A stretch of DNA of 47,593 bases from Streptomyces coffeae (GCF_016741875.1 NZ_JAERRF010000045.1:1-47593), one strand, 5' to 3'; shown: positions 1 to 8,321, numbered from the stretch's first letter. Made by a program: numbers and translations. The notes: a model not told the origin generated them from the sequence alone.

Positions 1-3
1 AAG

Positions 4-43
4 AAGCCCGGTTGGGAGCTCAGTCTCCCGACCGGGCTTTTTT
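4..43 (+). terminator. Rho-independent terminator of an upstream gene
   Basis: A 15-bp stem (4-18 with 25-39, one G-T pair) encloses a 6-base loop and ends in six T residues (38-43). This is a classic intrinsic terminator. It must serve a gene that ends before the window and insulates the HAD gene at 80. Confidence 0.85.
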
Positions 44-67
44 CATGGGCAGTTCGCGTCCGCTTTG

Positions 68-73
68 TAGGCT
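68..73 (+). promoter_or_regulatory. -10-like box for a leaderless HAD gene transcript
   Basis: TAGGCT fits the actinobacterial -10 pattern TANNNT and ends 6 bases before the ATG at 80, the usual distance to a transcription start. No convincing -35 box is seen. The inference is a leaderless mRNA. Confidence 0.35.
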
Positions 74-79
74 GGCGGC

Positions 80-736
80 ATGCGCTACGACCTGGTCATC
101 TTCGACAACGATGGGGTGCTTGTCGACAGCGAGCCCATCTCCAATCGGCTCCTCGCCGCCTATCTCACCAGTTTGGGACACCCCACCAGCTACGAGGACT
201 CCATACGCGACTACATGGGGTCCGCCATGCACCGCATTCACGAACTGGTCCTGGCCCGCACCGGGCAGCGGCTTCCGGAGGACTTCGACACCACCTTCCA
301 CAGCCGGGTCTTCGACGCGTTCCGCCGTGAGTTGGAACCGGTGGCCGGTGTGCGGACGGTGCTGGAGAAGCTGCGCGCGGACAGCGTTCCGTTCTGTGTC
401 GCTTCCTCCGGAAGCCATGAGCGCATCCGCGTCGCGCTGCGGAAGACCGGGCTGTACGAACTCTTCGGCGAGGAGCGCATCTTCAGCTCCGAGGACGTGG
501 GGCGCGGTAAGCCCGCTCCCGATCTCTTTCTGCACGCCGCCGAGCGGATGGGCGTCGCGCCCCGGCAGTGTGCGGTCGTGGAGGACAGCCCCCTCGGTGT
601 CCAGGCCGCCGTGGCTGCCGGGATGGACGTCTACGGCTACACGGCGATGACACCCGCCGACAGGCTGGCGGCCGCCCGGGCTCTCTTCGCGGACATGACC
701 GAGCTTCCCCAACTGCTCGCATCTACCCACAAGTAG
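80..736 (+). CDS. HAD-superfamily phosphatase (beta-phosphoglucomutase-like)
   Basis: The 218-residue protein begins with the HAD motif I, FDNDGVLVDSE, whose Asp9 and Asp11 would be the nucleophile and general acid. A helical cap follows, then the motif II serine in VASSGS, the lysine in GRGKPAPDLF and the acidic motif IV in VVEDSPLGVQAA, so all four catalytic motifs are present. It belongs to the subfamily I sugar-phosphate or phosphoglycolate type phosphatases; the substrate cannot be read from sequence. The start ATG lies 6 bases after a TAGGCT -10-like box (68-73) and has no clear ribosome site, so a leaderless mRNA is plausible. The MFS gene follows after 25 bases. Confidence 0.85.
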   Translation: MRYDLVIFDNDGVLVDSEPISNRLLAAYLTSLGHPTSYEDSIRDYMGSAMHRIHELVLARTGQRLPEDFDTTFHSRVFDAFRRELEPVAGVRTVLEKLRADSVPFCVASSGSHERIRVALRKTGLYELFGEERIFSSEDVGRGKPAPDLFLHAAERMGVAPRQCAVVEDSPLGVQAAVAAGMDVYGYTAMTPADRLAAARALFADMTELPQLLASTHK

Positions 737-761
737 GCACCTGCCCGTACGCTCCTCGGCC

Positions 762-1994
762 ATGACGGATACGCGCCCGACCCGGCGTCTGACACACGGC
801 CGGACCGCTCTGACCCTCAGCTTCTTCGTCCAGGGCGCGATCTTCGCTCTGCTGGTGACCCGGATCCCCGCGCTCCAGGACCGTTATGGGATATCCGACG
901 GACTGCTGCCCGCCTTCCTTGCCGCCGTGCCGATCCTCGCGGGCGTGGGAAGCGTCGGCACCGAGTACCTGGTGCAACGGATACGGCCGAGCCAGGTGCT
1001 CCGCTGGGTGCAGCCCGTCGTCTCCGTGGCCCTGGTCGCGGCGGGTTCGGGGACGGCCGTGTGGCAGGCGGCCGTTGCGCTCGGGGTGTTCGGCCTGACC
1101 GTCGGGGCGCTCGACGCGTCGATGAACATGCTCGGGGTGAGTCTGCAACGGGCGTACGGGCGGAGCATCATGCTCGGCTTCCACGCCGCGTACAGCCTGG
1201 GCGGGATCACCGGCGCCACCTTGGCCTGGGCGGGCGCCCGCGGTGAGTTACCGCTGCCCGCGCTCTACGCACCCGTGGTGGCCCTGCTGGTGCCGGTCGC
1301 CCTCGTCGCCTCCCGCTGGTACGTGGACCAGCGGGACATGGCCGGGCCGCAGGGCCGACCGGAGACGCCGGCAGTGCCCCAACCCGCCGCCGCACCCATG
1401 AGCATGAAGCCGATGCTGCCGCTCTGCCTCGTCATGGCGTTCACCTACATCGGCGACTCGACCGTCTCCAACTGGGGCGCCAAGTACCTGGAGGACGTGC
1501 TGCACAGCTCCGAGCAGTTGGCCACGCTCCCGTACAACGCCTACATGGTGACCACGCTGCTCGGCCGCTCCTTCGGCGACCTCGGGGTGCGGCGCTTCGG
1601 TGCCGTCGCCGTGGTCCGGGCCGGAACGCTGCTGGCGGCCGGCGGGTTCGCGGTGGTCGCGACGGCGCCCGGCCCCTGGGTGGGGATGCTCGGCTTCACC
1701 CTGCTGGGGCTCGGGCTGTGTGTGCTGGTGCCGCAGACGTTCGCGGCCGCCGGGCGGCTGTTCCCCGAGGCGTCCGATGCCGCGGTCGCCCGCCTCAACA
1801 TCTTCAACTACGTCGGCTTCCTGGTCGGCTCACCGCTGGTGGGCGCACTCGGCGGCGCGTGGAGCTATCGGGGCGCGATGCTGGTGCCGATGGCGCTGGT
1901 GCTCGCGACCATGCTGTATGCGAAGTCGTTCGCTCCTGTACCAGCCAGATACGGTGACGGTCATGAGCGGCCGCGCACAGTTGATGTGGGATGA
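762..1994 (+). CDS. MFS transporter
   Basis: The 410-residue protein consists of about twelve hydrophobic helices with a short basic N-terminus and a polar central loop near residues 190-210, the usual major facilitator layout. It resembles sugar or drug permeases of the FucP/YbjJ-like kind in which the two halves are joined by a cytoplasmic loop; the substrate is not predictable. The ATG follows a TACGCT box (748-753) by 8 bases, so this too may be leaderless. Its last 32 bases overlap the start of the acuC-like gene in another frame, which suggests translational coupling. Confidence 0.8.
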   Translation: MTDTRPTRRLTHGRTALTLSFFVQGAIFALLVTRIPALQDRYGISDGLLPAFLAAVPILAGVGSVGTEYLVQRIRPSQVLRWVQPVVSVALVAAGSGTAVWQAAVALGVFGLTVGALDASMNMLGVSLQRAYGRSIMLGFHAAYSLGGITGATLAWAGARGELPLPALYAPVVALLVPVALVASRWYVDQRDMAGPQGRPETPAVPQPAAAPMSMKPMLPLCLVMAFTYIGDSTVSNWGAKYLEDVLHSSEQLATLPYNAYMVTTLLGRSFGDLGVRRFGAVAVVRAGTLLAAGGFAVVATAPGPWVGMLGFTLLGLGLCVLVPQTFAAAGRLFPEASDAAVARLNIFNYVGFLVGSPLVGALGGAWSYRGAMLVPMALVLATMLYAKSFAPVPARYGDGHERPRTVDVG

Positions 1995-3135
1995 GGCAGT
2001 AACCGGATACGACTTCGGCACCGGGCATCCGATGGACCCGGTCCGGCTCGCGCTGACCATGCGACTGGTCGAGGCGTACGGGCTGGACCGCGCGGTCGGG
2101 GTCGTGGCCGCCAAGGCGGCCGGGGATTCGACGCTTGGGCTGGTGCACCGCCAGGAGTACATCGACGCGGTGCGGCGGGCCTCGGCCGATCCCGCGTCGG
2201 CGGACGGTGCGTACGGGCTCGGGACCATGGACGACCCGGCGTTCGCGGGGATGCACGAGGCATCGGCGCTGATCGCCGGGCAGTCGGTGGGCGCGGCGGA
2301 GAGCGTATGGCGCGGGGAGGCGCTGCACGCGGTGAACTTCACGGGCGGGCTGCACCATGCGATGCCCGGTGGCGCGGCCGGGTTCTGCATCTACAACGAC
2401 GCGGCGCTCGCTGTGGCGCGGCTGCTGGAGCTGGGCGCCGAGCGGGTCGCGTACGTGGATGTCGACGTCCACCACGGAGACGGGGTGCAGGCGGCGTTCT
2501 GGGACGATCCGCGGGTGCTGACGATCTCGCTGCACGAGCACCCCCGCACCCTCTTCCCGCAGACCGGCTGGCCCGAGGAGACCGGCGGAGAGGGCGCCGA
2601 GGGCAGCGCGGTGAACGTGGCGCTGCCGGCCGGGACCGGGGACGCCGGATGGCTGCGGGCCTATCACGCGGTGGTGCCTGAGCTGTTGGCCGCGTTCCGG
2701 CCGCAGGTGCTGGTGACGCAGCACGGCGCGGACACCCATATCGAGGACCCGCTCGCCCACTTGGGAGTGACCGTGGACGCGCAGCGGGCGGTCGCCGAGA
2801 GCTGCCACCAGCTGGCACACGACCACACCGAGGGGCGGTGGGTCGCGCTCGGGGGCGGCGGATACGCGGTGGTGGAGGTGGTGCCGCGGTCGTGGACGCA
2901 TCTGGTGGCGATCGCGGCCGGGCGTCCGCTGGCACCGGAGACCGAGGTGCCGGAGGACTGGCGGCGGGAGGTCTACCGGCGGACGCGGCTGGAGGCGCCG
3001 CGGCGGATGACGGACGGACGGGAGCCGCGCTGGCGGGACTTCGCGGACTACGGCTACGACCCGGCGGACCGGCTGGACCAGTCGATCCTGGCGACCCGCC
3101 GCGCGGTGTTCCCGCACCACGGTCTGCTTCCGTAG
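1963..3135 (+). CDS. acuC: AcuC-like deacetylase (histone deacetylase family)
   Basis: This 390-residue protein has the zinc deacetylase signature: HHAMPGG near residue 127, DVDVHHGDG at 166-174 (Asp168 and His170 as metal ligands), Asp257 in QHGADTH, and the glycine-rich GGGGY segment late in the chain. In Bacillus, AcuC removes acetyl groups from lysine residues of acetyl-CoA synthetase; that role is inferred here from family membership. I chose ATG 1963 because conserved sequence starts directly after it. GTG 1954 is in frame and also possible. The gene overlaps the end of the MFS gene by 32 bases. Confidence 0.85.
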   Translation: MSGRAQLMWDEAVTGYDFGTGHPMDPVRLALTMRLVEAYGLDRAVGVVAAKAAGDSTLGLVHRQEYIDAVRRASADPASADGAYGLGTMDDPAFAGMHEASALIAGQSVGAAESVWRGEALHAVNFTGGLHHAMPGGAAGFCIYNDAALAVARLLELGAERVAYVDVDVHHGDGVQAAFWDDPRVLTISLHEHPRTLFPQTGWPEETGGEGAEGSAVNVALPAGTGDAGWLRAYHAVVPELLAAFRPQVLVTQHGADTHIEDPLAHLGVTVDAQRAVAESCHQLAHDHTEGRWVALGGGGYAVVEVVPRSWTHLVAIAAGRPLAPETEVPEDWRREVYRRTRLEAPRRMTDGREPRWRDFADYGYDPADRLDQSILATRRAVFPHHGLLP

Positions 3136-3154
3136 CGGAACGCTTCCGTAGCGG
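3126..3154 (+). repeat. 13-bp direct repeat across the acuC stop codon
   Basis: GCTTCCGTAGCGG occurs at 3126-3138 and again at 3142-3154 with 3 bases between. The first copy contains the acuC stop codon. It looks like a local slippage duplication with no evident function. Confidence 0.6.
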
Positions 3155-3249
3155 CCTGCTTGGTAGCGGGCGCTCTCCGGCGTCCGTTAGGCCAACCGTG
3201 GGGTCTCGGGCCGTTCCCCGGCAGCGGACGCTCATGATCCGTCAGCATC

Positions 3250-4071
3250 GTGGGCGTGTTGAGTTCCGCCTCGCTGCGTGCGCATCTGCTGGCGGCGCGG
3301 CTCGCCGGACCGGTGTCGACCAGCCGGGAGGAGAGCCTGCGCCGCTACCGGCACTTCGCCGCCCGGGACCCCCGGGTGCTGCTCGGCCTCGAGCCCGAAA
3401 ACGACTGGTCGTTCCTGGAATTGCTTCGCCTGATGGGCGACAAATGTGGGGTTTCGGCCAATCCGGCTCACACTTCAGGTCCGGATGTGATCGATCCGGA
3501 GCGGACGATCAACGCCCTGGATGCCTTCGCGGACCGTCTGCGGGCCGTCGCCCTCGCCCGCCTCCCGGTGCTGCTCGGCACCGGTCACCCCCACCGTCTC
3601 CTTGGTTTCTACGCCTCGTTGGCGTCGGCGCTCTCGGCGGCCGGATGCCGTGTTCTCACCCCGGGGCAGGGTAGATGTGTCGACATAACGACGCGGTTCG
3701 GGGTACGTATGTACCAGCTCGTCTACGTACGAGGAGTCGCGATGGTGCGGGAGCCCGGCGCCCGCCCGAGCCCGAGTGAGCCGGGCGCCCACAGTCACTC
3801 CCCGCTCCCGGTTCGGGTTGCGCTGAGCTGTGCCGCGGCGTCCGGCGGCGCCCTGCCGGGGCTGGTGATCGGGGACCACGGATGGGTCTGCGGAGCAGGT
3901 CAGCTGGGCTTTGAGGCCATGGGTCTGGGGGACACCGACGATCCCGCGCTGTTCGTCGGGGAGGCTGAGGGGCGGGTGTCGGTCGCCGTTCCGCTTGATG
4001 ACGCTGTGCGGCCTGGTTGCTACCGGCCGCTCACTCGCTATGTACTCAATCGGGCGTGTCTGTCACAGTAG
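3250..4071 (+). CDS. conserved actinobacterial protein, usually labelled phosphatase
   Basis: A 273-residue soluble protein that I recognise as a conserved Streptomyces family often labelled phosphatase. Visible landmarks are VLLGTGHPHRLLGFY near residue 110, CVDITTRFGV near 143, and GLVIGDHGWVCGAGQLGFEA near 208, followed by the conserved tail RPLTRYVLNRACLSQ. The histidine and aspartate in the GTGHPHR and GDHGW motifs could be catalytic, but I cannot name a reaction. GTG 3250 is used; GTG 3256 is an alternative. No strong ribosome site precedes either. The gene stands alone between acuC and the bdtA-like gene. Confidence 0.65.
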   Translation: MGVLSSASLRAHLLAARLAGPVSTSREESLRRYRHFAARDPRVLLGLEPENDWSFLELLRLMGDKCGVSANPAHTSGPDVIDPERTINALDAFADRLRAVALARLPVLLGTGHPHRLLGFYASLASALSAAGCRVLTPGQGRCVDITTRFGVRMYQLVYVRGVAMVREPGARPSPSEPGAHSHSPLPVRVALSCAAASGGALPGLVIGDHGWVCGAGQLGFEAMGLGDTDDPALFVGEAEGRVSVAVPLDDAVRPGCYRPLTRYVLNRACLSQ

Positions 4072-4199
4072 GCGTCCGATAGCTACTCCTCTTCCCCACT
4101 TGCATCACGCGCCCCTAACCTGGGGAGGAGCGCGCATGCGAGCAGGAGTCACCGGAGGGGAAGCCGGTGCCCGACATGTGCGGAAGGTTCAGGTGTGTC

Positions 4200-4409
4200 A
4201 TGGCTGCTGGCGAAAGGCCTCTGAACGAGGTTCAGTTTCTGACCGTGGCGGAAGTTGCCTCGGTGATGCGAGTGTCCAAGATGACCGTGTACCGCTTGGT
4301 GCACAGCGGTCATCTGCCGGCGATCCGGGTGGGCAGGTCTTTCCGGGTCCCAGAGCAAGCGGTTCATGAATACCTCCGCGAGTCCTATGTGGGGGTGGAG
4401 TCCGCTTAG
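4200..4409 (+). CDS. bdtA: BldC/MerR-type short DNA-binding protein, bdtA-like
   Basis: A 69-residue protein that is almost entirely an excisionase/MerR-type winged helix-turn-helix: FLTVAEVASVMRVSKMTVYRL is the helix-turn-helix and VGRSFRVPEQAVHEYL the wing. From memory this matches S. coelicolor SCO3328 (bdtA), a reported BldD target, and it lies near bldN as there. Start choice is open: ATG 4200 gives the family's usual length of about 70 residues, but GTG 4167 has the better ribosome site (GGAGGGG at 4154-4160, 6-base spacing) and would add 11 residues. Targets are unknown; a developmental role is inferred. Confidence 0.75.
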   Translation: MAAGERPLNEVQFLTVAEVASVMRVSKMTVYRLVHSGHLPAIRVGRSFRVPEQAVHEYLRESYVGVESA

Positions 4410-4440
4410 GTCCGGTACGGGCCTGGGGAAGACCCTCGGA

Positions 4441-4470
4441 TTACGTGGTTCGCTCGGCGCCGGGTAGGCT
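4441..4470 (+). promoter_or_regulatory. candidate promoter for the bS22 gene
   Basis: TTACGT (4441-4446) and TAGGCT (4465-4470) are separated by 18 bases, a reasonable pair for the vegetative sigma factor. Transcription would start near 4477, giving an untranslated leader of about 60 bases before the GTG at 4538. Confidence 0.4.
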
Positions 4471-4537
4471 GGCCCGATGTAGGTCGTGTGGGCTCGGACG
4501 CCCCGCACCGAGTGATTCGAAGTGAGCGAGGGTAGTC

Positions 4538-4636
4538 GTGGGCTCTGTTATCAAGAAGCGGCGTAAGCGGATGGCTAAGAAGAAGCACCGCAAGCTGCTC
4601 AAGCGCACGCGCGTCCAGCGTCGCAACAAGAAGTAA
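4538..4636 (+). CDS. small ribosomal subunit protein bS22 (AURKAIP1/COX24 domain)
   Basis: A 32-residue protein begins MGSVIKKRRKRM and ends RVQRRNKK; more than half its residues are Lys or Arg. This is the actinobacterial AURKAIP1/COX24-domain protein. The near-identical mycobacterial protein was found in ribosome structures near the decoding centre and named bS22. GTG 4538 is preceded by GAGGG at 4527-4532. The gene is monocistronic, with its own candidate promoter and a strong terminator at 4658-4692. It is often missed by annotation because of its length. Confidence 0.9.
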   Translation: MGSVIKKRRKRMAKKKHRKLLKRTRVQRRNKK

Positions 4637-4657
4637 GCAAGCGACGCTGTGTTCGTC

Positions 4658-4692
4658 CCGCAGCCCTTCCACCGCCGGTGGGAGGGCTGCGG
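4658..4692 (+). terminator. terminator after the bS22 gene
   Basis: A 16-bp stem (4658-4673 with 4677-4692, one G-T pair) closes a 3-base loop 21 bases after the bS22 stop codon. There is no T-tract, as is common for terminators in this group. Confidence 0.75.
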
Positions 4693-4722
4693 TGTATGCG
4701 CGGCCCCGCCATGACCGCCGCC

Positions 4723-4736
4723 GTGACCCCGGTCAC
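4723..4736. promoter_or_regulatory. palindrome GTGACCCCGGTCAC upstream of the epimerase gene
   Basis: A perfect inverted repeat with 6-bp arms. It fits the Crp motif described for S. coelicolor (GTG-N6-GNCAC). It differs at only one base from a palindrome upstream of rex (11376-11389). It lies 122 bases before the epimerase start. A regulator site is inferred only. Confidence 0.35.
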
Positions 4737-4857
4737 AGCCGTGGCCACGGCTTAAAACGCCGGTCGCGCGGCGAGTGGTCATCACAGCGCAACATCGACC
4801 GGTTACGGTGTTCGGCACAGCCCAGCTCGGACGAGGGTGGGAAGGAAGGCGCTGATC

Positions 4858-5901
4858 TTGGGAAAGGTCGTGCTCGTCACCGGGGCCGCACGCCAGCTGG
4901 GAGGCCGTTTCGTACGGCGCATACAGCGTGAGCCCGATGTCGACCGGGTGATCGGCGTGGACGCCGTGGCACCTGAACACCCCCTCGGCGGCGCCGACTT
5001 CGTCCGGGCCGATATCCGCCACCCCACGATCGGGAAGCTCCTCGCCGAGTTCGGCGTCGACACCGTCGTCCACATGGACATCAACGGCACCCCGCTCGGA
5101 GCCCGCGGCAATCGGGCCTCCGTCAAGGAGATCAACGTCATCGGCACCATGCAGCTGCTCGGTGCCTGCCAGAAGGCGCCGTCGGTCCGGCGGCTCGTGG
5201 TCAAGTCCAGCACCAGTGTGTACGGCTCGGCGCCCCGCGACCCCGCCGTCTTCAGCGAGACCACACCCCCCAAATCGCTGCCCAGCGGCGGTTTCGCCAA
5301 GGACACCGTCGAGGTCGAGGGCTATGTCCGCGGCTTCGCCCGGCGCCGCCCCGATGTCGCGGTGTGCGTGCTGCGCTTCGCGAACATCCTCGGGCCGTGC
5401 GCGGACTCCCCGCTCGCCGAGTACTTCGCGCTGCCGGTGCTGCCCACCGTCATCGGCTACGACCCCCGGCTCCAGTTCGTCCACGAGAAGGACGCCATCG
5501 AGGTGCTGCGCATCGCCGCCTCCGAACCCCGCCGCGGCACCCTCAACAGCGGCACGTTCAACATCGCCGGGGACGGGGTGCTGCTCCTCTCCCAGGCCGC
5601 CAGGCGGCTCGGCCGCCCCACGCTTCCGCTGCTGCTGCCCACCCTGCGCTGGGCCCGTAGCGCGCTGCGGTCCCTCGGCGTCACCGACTTCTCGCCCGAG
5701 CAGGTCCGGCTGCTCACCCACGGCCGGGTCGTGGCGACCAACCAGATGCGCGAGACCCTGGGTTTCGCACCCGAGCACACCACCGCCGGCGCCTTCGCGG
5801 ACTACGCGCACAGCCGCGGTCCCGGGCTGCTCCCGCCCGAGACCCTCGCCCGTACCGTCGACCGGCTCGCCGGGCTGCTGCCCGCCGGCGCCCAGAATTG
5901 A
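4858..5901 (+). CDS. NAD-dependent epimerase/dehydratase (extended SDR)
   Basis: A 347-residue protein opens with the Rossmann motif VLVTGAARQLGGRF and continues with the features of extended short-chain dehydrogenases: DI/V contacts near residues 55-75 and the substrate stretch VKSSTSVYGSAP. A clear YxxxK is not obvious, so catalysis may differ from sugar epimerases. TTG 4858 is preferred because GAAGGAAGG (4841-4849) sits 8 bases upstream and the Rossmann strand starts at once; GTG 4837 is in frame. The acyltransferase gene follows after 14 bases, so the pair is probably one operon acting on a lipid or envelope sugar; that role is inferred. Confidence 0.75.
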   Translation: MGKVVLVTGAARQLGGRFVRRIQREPDVDRVIGVDAVAPEHPLGGADFVRADIRHPTIGKLLAEFGVDTVVHMDINGTPLGARGNRASVKEINVIGTMQLLGACQKAPSVRRLVVKSSTSVYGSAPRDPAVFSETTPPKSLPSGGFAKDTVEVEGYVRGFARRRPDVAVCVLRFANILGPCADSPLAEYFALPVLPTVIGYDPRLQFVHEKDAIEVLRIAASEPRRGTLNSGTFNIAGDGVLLLSQAARRLGRPTLPLLLPTLRWARSALRSLGVTDFSPEQVRLLTHGRVVATNQMRETLGFAPEHTTAGAFADYAHSRGPGLLPPETLARTVDRLAGLLPAGAQN

Positions 5902-5915
5902 GGAGCGCAACCACC

Positions 5916-6974
5916 ATGGCGGATGCCAAGGTCATTCCGTTCGGTGAGGAACCGCGGTCCCGGAGGAAGGGCCCCCGTCCGGGACGCGCCAAGCGGTCCC
6001 AGGGTGCGCTGAAACCCGTACCGCAGCAGCGCGACGAGGAACTGGAGCAGGCCGCCGACACCGCCGAAGCCACCACATCGGCCTCCGAGGTGCCGCCCCT
6101 GCCGCCGCACCCGCCCAAGCGCGCCCCCGGCGGCGGCGACTGGGAGCGCAGACTCGCCCACGGGCTGAGCTTTCTGCGCCGCCGGATCACCGGTGACTAC
6201 GAGGTCGACGACTTCGGCTACGACCACGACCTCACCGATCAGGTCCTGATGTCACTGCTCCGCCCGATGTACGAGAAGTACTTCCGGGTCGAGGTGAAGG
6301 GCATCGAGAACATCCCGGACAGCGGTGGGGCGCTGGTGGTCGCCAACCACTCCGGGGTGCTGCCGCTGGACGGACTGATGCTCCAGGTCGCGGTGCACGA
6401 CAACCATCCGGCCCACCGCCATCTGCGGCTGCTCGCCGCCGATCTGGTCTTCATGCTGCCCGTCGTCAACGAGCTGGCGCGCAAGGCGGGCCACACCCTG
6501 GCCTGCGCCGAGGATGCCCAGCTGCTGCTGGAGCGCGGCGAGGTGGTCGGGGTGATGCCGGAGGGCTTCAAGGGGATCGGCAAGCCGTTCTCCGAGCGGT
6601 ACAAGCTCCAGCGCTTCGGACGGGGCGGCTTTGTCTCGACGGCGCTGCGCGCGGGGGCGCCGATCGTGCCGTGCTCGATCGTGGGCGCGGAGGAGATCTA
6701 TCCGATGGTGGGGAACGCGAAGACGCTGGCCCGGCTGCTGGGTGTGCCGTACTTCCCGATCACGCCGACCTTCCCGCTGCTCGGGCCGCTGGGCGCGGTG
6801 CCGCTGCCGACGAAGTGGACCATCCAGTTCGGCGAGCCGATCCCGACCGACGGGCATCCGCCGGAGGCGGCGGACGACCCGATGCTGATGTTCAACCTCA
6901 CCGACCAGGTACGAGAAACGATCCAGCACACCCTCTACAAGCTGCTCGTGCAGCGGCGGTCGGTGTTCTTCTGA
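5916..6974 (+). CDS. lysophospholipid acyltransferase family protein (PlsC-like)
   Basis: A 352-residue protein has about 100 disordered, charged residues followed by a glycerolipid acyltransferase domain. The catalytic histidine is in VANHSGVLPLDG, and the second block is the glycerol-phosphate-binding type motif VMPEGFKGIGK. The spacing from His to Asp is HX6D rather than the textbook HX4D, closer to MGAT/TMEM68-type members. ATG 5916 is used because GAGGAG (5900-5905) lies 10 bases upstream; TTG 5898 is in frame. No clear membrane helix is seen, so association with the membrane is likely peripheral. It is probably co-transcribed with the preceding epimerase. Confidence 0.8.
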   Translation: MADAKVIPFGEEPRSRRKGPRPGRAKRSQGALKPVPQQRDEELEQAADTAEATTSASEVPPLPPHPPKRAPGGGDWERRLAHGLSFLRRRITGDYEVDDFGYDHDLTDQVLMSLLRPMYEKYFRVEVKGIENIPDSGGALVVANHSGVLPLDGLMLQVAVHDNHPAHRHLRLLAADLVFMLPVVNELARKAGHTLACAEDAQLLLERGEVVGVMPEGFKGIGKPFSERYKLQRFGRGGFVSTALRAGAPIVPCSIVGAEEIYPMVGNAKTLARLLGVPYFPITPTFPLLGPLGAVPLPTKWTIQFGEPIPTDGHPPEAADDPMLMFNLTDQVRETIQHTLYKLLVQRRSVFF

Positions 6975-7094
6975 GCCGGGTCGACGTGACAGGGACCGGT
7001 CCATGGCCGACGGACGGAGTCCGGCGCGGGCGGCTGAAGCGTGTGAGGCCCGCCGGGTGGTGGTGGGTGCTGCCCACCACCACCCTCGGACAGC

Positions 7095-8321
7095 TCACCT
7101 GGTGTCGTCGCCGTCGAGGTCGAGCCCCGGCAGAAGGTCGGGCAGCAGCGGCGGAACGGTGATGTCCGGCTGCGCCGGCTTGCTGCCGGTATCGCCGCGG
7201 CCCGCGGACGGGCTCGGCGACACGGCACCGGCCGGTGGGTCGAGCAGATCGCCCGCACCGTCGATCAGCCCCTGGTCCTGTGGCGCGGCGGGGGATGACG
7301 AACGCGGCTGACTCGTCTCGCCGGTGCGGCCGCCGCTCGGGGCGGCCGAGGACGAGGAGGGGTGGCGCTCCGGCGCGACCCCGCCGGAGCGCTGCGGCGC
7401 CTCGGCACCCGGCCGACCCGACTGGCTCCGCTGGTCCTTGGTGGTGGGCAGCAGCGGCTGGAGCGGGCCGACTTCCTGGTCTATGGCGGCGAAGACCGAG
7501 CTCACATCGTCCCCGACGTCCGCGAGCTGGAGCGGCAGCCTCTCGCGCAGCCGGCTCCAGCCGTCGCGGTGAGCCTTGGCGAAGGAGGACAGCTCCTGCA
7601 TCGGCCCCAGCGAGCCCTCCCGCTCGTAGACCCGGTGCAGCAGCCGGTGGCCCTCGGAGGCGTCATGGTGCATACCGGACAGAGCGCGGCGGATCTCCCC
7701 CAGCGAATCGTGGTCCAGCTCGCCGGAGCGGGCCCGCTCCATCAGCCGACGCGCCTCGCTCATCCGCGTCGATGCCTGGTCCAGATAGATCCGGCCCCGT
7801 GCGGCGTCGCCGTCCGCCATCTCCAGCTTGAGGTCCTCCATGCCGCGCTTGAACCCGTAGAGGGTGTCACCCGGCAGGGCGTCCGAACTGGCCGCGGCGA
7901 CCCCGCCGAACGCGCCCGCCGCGACCCCGACCGTGAGCCCACCGGCCGCGAGCCCTTTGGACCAGCGCGAACGGGGCCGCAGTCTGGACACCGGCGGCTT
8001 GGCGCGGTGGGCGCCGCCGGGGCGGCGGCGCTGCTCGGGTACGCGCGGCGCGCCCTCGGCGAAGGCCGCTTCCATGGCGGCGATCAGCTGGGCCCGCTGT
8101 GTGGTCCTGACTTCGGGGTCCAATACCGGTGCCGGCAGCTCGCCGAGCCCGCTCGCCAGGGCCACCATCCGTCTCTGCTCGGCGCTCTCCGCCGATGAGC
8201 CGGGTTGCTGGTGCGGCGTCTCGTCCCGGGTGGCCTGGTGCTTGCTCTCCAGGGCCTCCAGGGCCTCCAGGGCCTTGGCGAAGGCGTTCGCCCGCCGGTG
8301 TGCCGTTACGTTCGCGATCAC
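7095..8321 (-). CDS. rsbN: RsbN-like membrane anti-sigma factor for BldN
   Basis: A 408-residue protein lies directly downstream of bldN on the same strand, as RsbN does in Streptomyces. The N-terminal 115 residues are cytoplasmic and charged. One membrane helix follows a basic patch (near 122-140), then an outside region with a helical DUF5667-type domain (DALPGDTLYGFKRG onward). The C-terminal 150 residues are Pro/Ser/Gly-rich and disordered. RsbN in S. venezuelae binds and inhibits sigma BldN. GTG 8321 is chosen because AGGAGG lies 8 bases before it; an in-frame start at 8432 would ignore that site. Its candidate promoter (8451-8479) resembles the sigma-BldN consensus, implying feedback control. 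Confidence 0.85.
   Translation of the reverse strand: MIANVTAHRRANAFAKALEALEALESKHQATRDETPHQQPGSSAESAEQRRMVALASGLGELPAPVLDPEVRTTQRAQLIAAMEAAFAEGAPRVPEQRRRPGGAHRAKPPVSRLRPRSRWSKGLAAGGLTVGVAAGAFGGVAAASSDALPGDTLYGFKRGMEDLKLEMADGDAARGRIYLDQASTRMSEARRLMERARSGELDHDSLGEIRRALSGMHHDASEGHRLLHRVYEREGSLGPMQELSSFAKAHRDGWSRLRERLPLQLADVGDDVSSVFAAIDQEVGPLQPLLPTTKDQRSQSGRPGAEAPQRSGGVAPERHPSSSSAAPSGGRTGETSQPRSSSPAAPQDQGLIDGAGDLLDPPAGAVSPSPSAGRGDTGSKPAQPDITVPPLLPDLLPGLDLDGDDTR

Noticed and set aside
4071..4166. BldD box upstream of the bdtA-like gene
   Set aside because: Bdt genes are reported BldD targets, but I found no good match to the palindrome in this gap.
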